Source: an uncultured Bacilli bacterium
Lineage (GTDB): Bacteria; Bacillota_I; Bacilli_A; RF39; UBA660
Assembly: GCA_934140355.1 (NCBI GenBank)
Contig: CAKPBH010000024.1
Location: forward strand, 1 to 19,396
DNA length: 19,396 nucleotides
Direction of reading: 5' to 3'
Shown: piece by piece, positions 13,701-19,396 of the stretch
Position numbering within the stretch: position 1 is the stretch's first letter
How the letters are laid out: each line of letters opens with the position of its first letter
The notes under the pieces: generated by a model
Databases searched by the model: none
Seen by the model: only the letters and a program-made list of their open reading frames with translations
What the model was told of the DNA's origin: nothing
Translations under genes and position numbers: made by a program

Positions 13701-15089
13701 ATGAAATTTTATGAAAAATTAGTCATTTTAAGAAAGAAAAATAATTTGAGCCAAGAACAGCTCGCGGACAAGCTAGGCGTATCCCGTCAAGCTGTTTCTA
13801 AGTGGGAGTCAGCATCCTCCGTCCCCGATATGGAAAAAATGATGCAACTATGTAAAATTCTAAACTGTACCCTAGAAGAATTAGTAGATGATGGCGTAGG
13901 AGGAAGAAATCCAGAAAAAACATCTGATGGGAAATTAAATTTTAAAGAATACTACCAAGAATTTTTAGATTTTATTACCAAAACTTTTAATATGTTTTGG
14001 AGTATGCGTTTAGTAGAGAAAGTAAAATGTATTTTAGAAATGCTTTTTATTACATTTATCTTATATTTAGTATGGCTCGTTTGTGGAACAATTATCCAAA
14101 GAGTATTTGCCGACTTAATCTATTTATTTCCGGCCGAAGTAGTGAGAGTGATTAGGAGCTTGTCCTCATTTATCTATACCATCTGTGGTGTTACGGTAGG
14201 CTTTATCTTACTCATTCATATCTTTAAAATCAGGTACTTAGATTATTTTATTACCATTGAAGATGATAACACAAATGAAAAAAGCATCGAAACGCCAATC
14301 GAAGAAGAAAAAAACAAAGAAGAACACCAAAGAACATTCATGGAAAAACACAAAAATAAAATTATCATCCGCGACCCAAAACATACTACTTATCATTTCT
14401 TTGATTTTTTAGCAAGAATTGTCGTCTTGTTCTTAAAAGGCTTTAGTCTAATCATATCAATTCCTTGCATGATAAGTTTTATTTTTATTACGTTTTTCGC
14501 GTTCTCTAGCTTATTCTATTTAAAATATACCATCCTTTATTTCGGTATCTTTTTGATTGCAATAGGGGCAATTCTGATGAATTACTTACTCTTAAAGTTT
14601 ATTTATAACTTTATCTTTGAACAGAAAAATAACTACAAAAGAATTTTTATTCTCTTGATTCTAAGCCTTCTTCTAGTAGGAATAGGTGCTAGTGTTAGTT
14701 TTATGACATATACTTCTTTTGAATTAACTTCTTCCTATTTAGAAAAAGACTTAATGAAAACAACAGAAGAAATCCCTTTAGCGAATGATATCAATTTACC
14801 TTTCTTAAGAAATCAAGTAGTAGAGTATGAAATAGATAATACCAAAGAAAAAGTTGAAATCGAAATCAATCATCCTAGGGAATATGAAGTTTATTTATAT
14901 CAATCAGATGATACAAGTAGCACGTATTTTCTAAATTATTATACCAAAGATACTATCGGTGAATTACAGCAGATGAATGAATTATTCAAGAAGCATAAAA
15001 GAATAGACTTAAGACATAATTACCAGTTTAAAATAAAAATTACCGCCAAAGAAGACGTCATTTTAAAATTAAAAAAATTATATGATTAA
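13701..15089 (+). CDS. Membrane-anchored XRE-family transcriptional regulator
   Basis: A 462-residue fusion of a DNA-binding domain to a membrane domain. Residues 5-62 form a Cro/CI-type helix-turn-helix (ILRKKNNLSQEQLADKLGVSRQAVSKWES). A cytoplasmic linker follows, then about six hydrophobic segments (roughly 112-132, 153-176, 236-256, 258-276, 278-306, 313-337). An acidic loop lies at 186-212, and about 120 residues at the C-terminus contain only short beta-rich motifs (VVEYEIDNTKEKVEIEI) and are probably extracytoplasmic. GAGGTG (13689-13694) lies 6 bases before the ATG; a GTG at 13692 sits in that site and is rejected. The architecture suggests a one-component membrane sensor that regulates the two ABC transporter genes directly downstream. 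The signal is unknown. Confidence 0.85.
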   Translation: MKFYEKLVILRKKNNLSQEQLADKLGVSRQAVSKWESASSVPDMEKMMQLCKILNCTLEELVDDGVGGRNPEKTSDGKLNFKEYYQEFLDFITKTFNMFWSMRLVEKVKCILEMLFITFILYLVWLVCGTIIQRVFADLIYLFPAEVVRVIRSLSSFIYTICGVTVGFILLIHIFKIRYLDYFITIEDDNTNEKSIETPIEEEKNKEEHQRTFMEKHKNKIIIRDPKHTTYHFFDFLARIVVLFLKGFSLIISIPCMISFIFITFFAFSSLFYLKYTILYFGIFLIAIGAILMNYLLLKFIYNFIFEQKNNYKRIFILLILSLLLVGIGASVSFMTYTSFELTSSYLEKDLMKTTEEIPLANDINLPFLRNQVVEYEIDNTKEKVEIEINHPREYEVYLYQSDDTSSTYFLNYYTKDTIGELQQMNELFKKHKRIDLRHNYQFKIKITAKEDVILKLKKLYD

Positions 15090-15130
15090 AATACTAAAAA
15101 AAGATGAGTAAATTCTATATCAGTATTTTA
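15087..15130. repeat. Inverted repeat between regulator and transporter
   Basis: TAAAATACT (15087-15095) and AGTATTTTA (15122-15130) are exact reverse complements with a 26-base centre, spanning the end of the regulator and stopping shortly before the ribosome binding site (AAGGAG, 15138-15143) of the next gene. It could hold an mRNA hairpin or be an operator. Confidence 0.4.
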
Positions 15131-15149
15131 AATAAAAAAGGAGAAAACT

Positions 15150-17369
15150 ATGATAACCTTAAAAAATGTATCAAAATATTATTACAGTAAAGGCATTATT
15201 GCCAGTGGTTTTACCAAAATTAATCTAACCCTAAATTTAGGAGAATTTGTAGCGATTACTGGAGAGTCGGGAAGTGGAAAAAGTACCCTTCTAAATGTCA
15301 TCAGTGGTCTAGATTCCTATGAAGAAGGAGAGATGTATATTGATGGAAAAGAAACAAGCCATTATACCGAAAATGACTTTGAGAATTATCGCCGCAAATA
15401 CATCAGCAATATCTTTCAAAATTTTAACCTAGTCAATAGTTACACCGTTTATCAAAATATTGAACTAGTGATGTTAATCAACGGGAAAACAAGAAGAGAA
15501 GTCAAAGGCAAAGTCTTAGAATTGATTAAGAAGGTTGGCCTTACTAAATATAAAAATACCAAAGTATCAAAATTATCTGGTGGTCAAAAACAAAGAGTAG
15601 CAATTGCTAGAGCCTTAGCCAAAGAAACGCCTATCTTAATCGCAGATGAGCCAACCGGAAACCTAGATTCTACCTCTGCTAAAGAAATTATCAAATTACT
15701 TCATGATATTTCTAAAGATAAACTAGTCATTATTGTAACACATAACTATGACCAAGTAGAAAAGTATGTAACAAGAAAAATTAAAATGCACGATGGAAAA
15801 ATTTTAGAAGATAAAGTCCTAAAAGATACAAGGAAAGTAACTTATCACGAAGAAAAGAAACAAAACTACTTAAAAATCTTTGAAAAATTCAGATTAGGTC
15901 TTCGCAATACTTTTAATATTTTCCCTAAATTTATTCTAGTCTTAATGGTCTATCTTTTCGTCGTATCTGCTGTCATGATGGAATATTCTTTCTTTAAAAA
16001 GCAACTTTTCTTAAATGAAACTTCTGGATATAATAATTTCTTTCAAAATACAGAACTAACTAGAATTGTGATAAAGAAAGAAAATAAAGAAGCATTTACT
16101 GAAGAAGATTATAAACAAATCAAAAGTATTCCTCATATAAAAAAGATTGTTCCTTATGACTATCTTCTAGATAACGTTGTCTATCTTCATGATGAAGACT
16201 TCTTCTACTTCCAAGGAACAATTAACGATATTAGCACATTAAACAAGAAAAAAATAACATATGGAACAATTCCTACAAAAAGTGATGAAATTCTAATCTT
16301 AGGAAGCCCAAATGACTACTCTCTAAATAGTTTAGGAAAAGAGATTATTGGGAAAAAAGTCAGTATCGAAATGGGTAATTCTAGTGATATGAAAAAAACT
16401 TATACCATAACAGGACTGATTTATGATGAAGAATTAAAGTATAATGAAAATGGTTATATTTATGGTACTCAAGAGTTAGTAAATGATTTAAAATTTGTAA
16501 TGAATACGTCTGTTAGTCAATTAAAAGTTTTATTCCAAGAGGAATACCATGATTCCAATTCTTATGATATTCATTATAAAATTATTCCAAACGATAAAGT
16601 AAAAGGCGGTACATGTCTAATTTCTAGTGATTTTAATATGACTTGTAAGAATGAAACTTGCAAAAATTATCCCTTAAAAATAGAGGTAAATAATTTATAC
16701 TATCAAGATAATTTAGAGTTAAAAGTAGAAAATACTTATGATAAAAAGAATATAAAAACGCTTCTTGGCGATTATGACTATGATACTTATAATGGGGCTA
16801 TCTTTATTAATCAAAGTGATTATCAGCGAGTTTTTAATAAAGGAAATTATCAAAGTAGTATCTTTGTTGATGAGGTAAAGAATTTAGATACAGTAAATGA
16901 TACCCTACAAAAAGAAAATTTAAAGACACTAAAAATTAAAGATACTCTAGTAATATCCGGAATTGTAGAAGCCCTAAAAATAGTAAGAGCTATTGTAACT
17001 GCCATTTTATTTATTACTTTGTTCTTTATTGCATACTTTGTTGTACGAATTATTTTAAAATCAAGAAATACTTATTTTGGAACTATACGTATTTTAGGAA
17101 CCCGTTGCAAAGACTGTAAAAACTTATTAGAAATAGAATTATTTACCGTCTCAAATATCGCTTACTTTACCTTTATTTTGCTCTTAATCTTAAATCAAAA
17201 TCATATCCTAAACCTATCCATCTTATCCAATGTCTTAGATTACTTAAAATTATCTGATTATATCTTATTATATTTAGCGTGCAGTCTAATGTCTTACCTA
17301 ATTAGCCTTAGATTTTCAAGAAAAATATTTAAAAATAGTGCCATGAAAACCATGAGAGAGGAAGTGTAG
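15150..17369 (+). CDS. ABC transporter ATPase-permease fusion, MacB/FtsX type
   Basis: A 739-residue protein with an N-terminal ATPase fused to an FtsX-like permease. Walker A is GESGSGKST (38-46), the Q-loop Gln is 90, the signature LSGGQKQR (142-149), Walker B ILIADE with PTGNLDS (162-174), and the switch His 198. One membrane helix (258-279) is followed by about 330 extracytoplasmic residues and three C-terminal helices (about 610-634, 661-681, 702-722), the MacB topology. The loop between the last helices carries the FtsX-like TIRILGTRCKDC element. Three Cys in the outer domain (near GGTCL and TCKNETC) could form a disulfide. MacB-type proteins couple ATP hydrolysis to movements of the outer domain rather than transport through the membrane, and in Gram-positives are tied to peptide export or antimicrobial-peptide resistance. 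AAGGAG lies 6 bases before the ATG. Confidence 0.92.
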   Translation: MITLKNVSKYYYSKGIIASGFTKINLTLNLGEFVAITGESGSGKSTLLNVISGLDSYEEGEMYIDGKETSHYTENDFENYRRKYISNIFQNFNLVNSYTVYQNIELVMLINGKTRREVKGKVLELIKKVGLTKYKNTKVSKLSGGQKQRVAIARALAKETPILIADEPTGNLDSTSAKEIIKLLHDISKDKLVIIVTHNYDQVEKYVTRKIKMHDGKILEDKVLKDTRKVTYHEEKKQNYLKIFEKFRLGLRNTFNIFPKFILVLMVYLFVVSAVMMEYSFFKKQLFLNETSGYNNFFQNTELTRIVIKKENKEAFTEEDYKQIKSIPHIKKIVPYDYLLDNVVYLHDEDFFYFQGTINDISTLNKKKITYGTIPTKSDEILILGSPNDYSLNSLGKEIIGKKVSIEMGNSSDMKKTYTITGLIYDEELKYNENGYIYGTQELVNDLKFVMNTSVSQLKVLFQEEYHDSNSYDIHYKIIPNDKVKGGTCLISSDFNMTCKNETCKNYPLKIEVNNLYYQDNLELKVENTYDKKNIKTLLGDYDYDTYNGAIFINQSDYQRVFNKGNYQSSIFVDEVKNLDTVNDTLQKENLKTLKIKDTLVISGIVEALKIVRAIVTAILFITLFFIAYFVVRIILKSRNTYFGTIRILGTRCKDCKNLLEIELFTVSNIAYFTFILLLILNQNHILNLSILSNVLDYLKLSDYILLYLACSLMSYLISLRFSRKIFKNSAMKTMREEV

Positions 17370-17371
17370 AA

Positions 17372-19396
17372 ATGTTAAAATTAATCAAAGTAAATAAATA
17401 TTTTCATAAAAGAAAAAAGAATCAAATTCACGTCATTGATAATACTTCCCTTGAATTAGGAAATACTGGCTTAGTTGCCTTATTAGGAGACTCTGGCTGT
17501 GGAAAGACCACACTTTTAAATGCCATAGGTGGATTGGATAAAATTAAAAGTGGTGCTATCTATATTAATGAGGAAAAAATAAGTTCAAGATGGATTCATA
17601 AAGTAGATAGAATTAGAAACTTACATATTGGCTATATCTTCCAAGATTATAAATTAATTGATTATCTATCCGTGTATGATAATGTGGCGATTGTCTTAAA
17701 AATGTTAGGCATCAAAAATAAACAAGAGATAAAAGAGAGAGTAGAGTATGTTCTAGAATGTGTTGGTATGTTAAGATACCAAAGAAGACCAGCAGGCATG
17801 TTATCCGGAGGAGAAAGACAACGTGTTGGTATAGCAAGAGCCATCGTTAAAAATCCTGGTATCATTTTAGCAGACGAACCGACCGGCAACCTAGACAGCA
17901 AAAATACTTTAGAAATCATAAAAATTATTAAAGCCATCTCTAAAAATCGTCTTGTCATTTTAGTAACCCACGAACAAAATCTAGCTTCCTTTTACGCCGA
18001 CCGTATCATAAGAATCTCCGACGGAAAAGTAATCTCAGATGAAGAAAACACCTCTGACCATGACCTAGACTATGAATTAGATAACTGCTTTTATTTAAAA
18101 GATTTTAAACATCAAAATACTTTTAAAGAAGATAATACCAGTATTTCTCTTTATCAAAATGAACAAGAACCAATCTCCTTACAAATGGTGGTAAAAAATG
18201 GAAACATCTATATCAAAAGTAATACCAATATAAAAGTAGAAGTTGTTGATGAAACAAGAGATATTGAATTTATCGATAAACATTATCAAAAAATAGCCAA
18301 AAATAAATTAGAAGAATATCAATTTGATTTCTCTAAATTAGAAGGCTCTACCAAGAAAAAAAGATATGCTTCTATTATGAATCCTATCTCTTCAATAAAA
18401 ACTGGTTTTTTAAAAGTATTAGATTATCCTATCTTAAAGAAAATTCTTTTATTAGGTTTCTTCTTAGCTGGAATGTTTATTATGTATTCAACAAGTAGTA
18501 TAGCTGCGACTTTAAAACTCCATAAAGAAGACTTTATTCAGATGGATAACCATTATTTAATTATTGAAAAGAATAAATTTAGCGAAGAAGAATATTTAGA
18601 ATATCAAGCCCTAGAAGGCGTAGATGATTTAATTCCAGGAAATTCTCTCGTTAGTTTCCAATTTCCTTTTAATGATTATTATCAAGTATATGATTCAGGA
18701 AATGCTTCCTTATCTGGCTCTTTAGTAAATTTAAATAAAATTAGTAAAGAAGATTTAATCATGGGAACGATGCCAGAAAATAATCATGAAATCGTTATCG
18801 ACGCACTTGTCGCCAAAAGAATGATGAATGATTCAGATAATTATCAAATGGCTGGAATTATCAAAACGGAAGACTTCTTAAATAGAAAAGTAATGCTTCC
18901 TAACTTAGGAGAATTTAAAATTACAGGAATTACCGACCAAACAAAACCAAATATCTATGCTGATGAATCAATCCTTTTACCAATCGTTTTAAATAACACG
19001 GAAAATATTAAAGATAGTCTAGATGGTTCAAACACACCAAATCTAACCGCATACTCCCTATATCAAGATAAAATCACCATCAAAAAAGGAAGAGCCCCTC
19101 AAAATGATAATGAAATTATTGTAAATATCCAAAATGAAGAAAATATGCCTTTAAATAAAGAAATAAAAATATCGGATAAAGAAAAAAGAGTAGTCGTAGG
19201 CTATTATACCAGTGCTGATGCTTATCAAGATTATTTCACAACCGATAATGCTATTCTAAAAAAATACTTAACCAAAACCAAATACCTAGCCATATATCCA
19301 TCTAATGAAGAAAAAGTATTAAGTACTTTAAAAGAAAAGAAACTAAACGTTTATAATAGTTATCAAAAAAGTTTAGAAGAGTATCAAGAGCAAAAA
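17372..19396 (+). CDS. Second ABC transporter ATPase-permease fusion (3' end beyond window)
   Basis: The frame is open from ATG 17372 to the last base (675 codons), with no stop before the window ends. It starts 2 bases after the upstream TAG, so the two genes are translationally coupled. Walker A GDSGCGKTT (39-47), signature LSGGERQR (144-151), Walker B IILADE plus PTGNLDS (164-176) and His 200 are intact. Between the ATPase and the first membrane helix (about 357-379) lies an extra domain of about 115 residues (225-340) that the first protein lacks. The extracytoplasmic part (from about 380) has repeated beta-rich stretches such as GTMPENNHEIVID and GRAPQNDNEIIVN. The permease helices at the C-terminus should lie beyond the window. 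Together with its neighbour it probably forms a heterodimer, because each polypeptide carries one ATPase and one permease half. Confidence 0.9.
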   Translation, partial: MLKLIKVNKYFHKRKKNQIHVIDNTSLELGNTGLVALLGDSGCGKTTLLNAIGGLDKIKSGAIYINEEKISSRWIHKVDRIRNLHIGYIFQDYKLIDYLSVYDNVAIVLKMLGIKNKQEIKERVEYVLECVGMLRYQRRPAGMLSGGERQRVGIARAIVKNPGIILADEPTGNLDSKNTLEIIKIIKAISKNRLVILVTHEQNLASFYADRIIRISDGKVISDEENTSDHDLDYELDNCFYLKDFKHQNTFKEDNTSISLYQNEQEPISLQMVVKNGNIYIKSNTNIKVEVVDETRDIEFIDKHYQKIAKNKLEEYQFDFSKLEGSTKKKRYASIMNPISSIKTGFLKVLDYPILKKILLLGFFLAGMFIMYSTSSIAATLKLHKEDFIQMDNHYLIIEKNKFSEEEYLEYQALEGVDDLIPGNSLVSFQFPFNDYYQVYDSGNASLSGSLVNLNKISKEDLIMGTMPENNHEIVIDALVAKRMMNDSDNYQMAGIIKTEDFLNRKVMLPNLGEFKITGITDQTKPNIYADESILLPIVLNNTENIKDSLDGSNTPNLTAYSLYQDKITIKKGRAPQNDNEIIVNIQNEENMPLNKEIKISDKEKRVVVGYYTSADAYQDYFTTDNAILKKYLTKTKYLAIYPSNEEKVLSTLKEKKLNVYNSYQKSLEEYQEQK

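Noticed and set aside
17662..17958. Minus-strand open frame opposite the second ABC ATPase
   Set aside because: Antisense of a conserved ATPase domain with no ribosome binding site.
1..19396. CRISPR array, tRNA or rRNA genes, insertion sequences
   Set aside because: No regularly spaced repeats, cloverleaf-like sequences, rRNA stretches or transposase frames were seen on either strand.

Overview
The window is about 19.4 kb of very AT-rich DNA. It reads like a low-GC Bacillota (Bacilli) genome of the small, walled, uncultured gut type, such as RF39 or Erysipelotrichia relatives. The evidence is strongly AT-biased codon use, Gram-positive ribosome binding sites (AGGAGG/GGAGGTG), an infC-rpmI-rplT operon with an attenuated leader, a cdaA-cdaR pair, a SpoVD/FtsI-type transpeptidase with a PASTA domain, and mraY. 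The lineage is inferred from gene content and composition only. None of the 16 stop codons visible is TGA.

Left end (1-2.7 kb): the 3' part of a large serine recombinase is open from base 1 and ends in a terminator that overlaps its own stop codon. About 30 bases later the sequence becomes the C-terminal part of a SpoVD/FtsI-like penicillin-binding protein. The junction falls on the catalytic SxxK motif: what should be STFK reads VTFK. The recombinase therefore marks the right end of an integrated mobile element that splits a cell-wall gene at its active-site codon.

Envelope and second-messenger region (2.9-8.2 kb): a soluble GGDEF protein with an EAL-like degenerate tail lies on the minus strand. 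It is followed by mraY (lipid I synthesis) and the overlapping pair cdaA-cdaR (c-di-AMP synthesis and its membrane partner). glmM, the usual third gene of that operon, is absent here.

Translation region (8.2-12.9 kb): a consensus promoter and an attenuator leader precede infC (apparent ATC start), rpmI and rplT. An unrecognised 20-kDa ORF follows, then rpsB-tsf. L20 carries a roughly 60-residue Lys/Thr/Ala tail, and S2 carries a charged linker plus a SAP/Rho-N-like domain, so two ribosomal proteins have basic or nucleic-acid-binding-like additions.

Right end (12.9-19.4 kb): a small DUF378 membrane protein (minus strand) and a truncated lipoprotein are followed by a module of different composition, with more C-ending codons and G/C skew reversed in places. 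It encodes a membrane-anchored XRE regulator and two large ABC ATPase-permease fusions of MacB/FtsX type, the second running off the window. This looks like an acquired peptide-export or antimicrobial-peptide-resistance cassette that probably replaced the 3' part of the lipoprotein gene. Three GCAAC repeats about two helical turns apart precede the regulator and are candidate operator sites.
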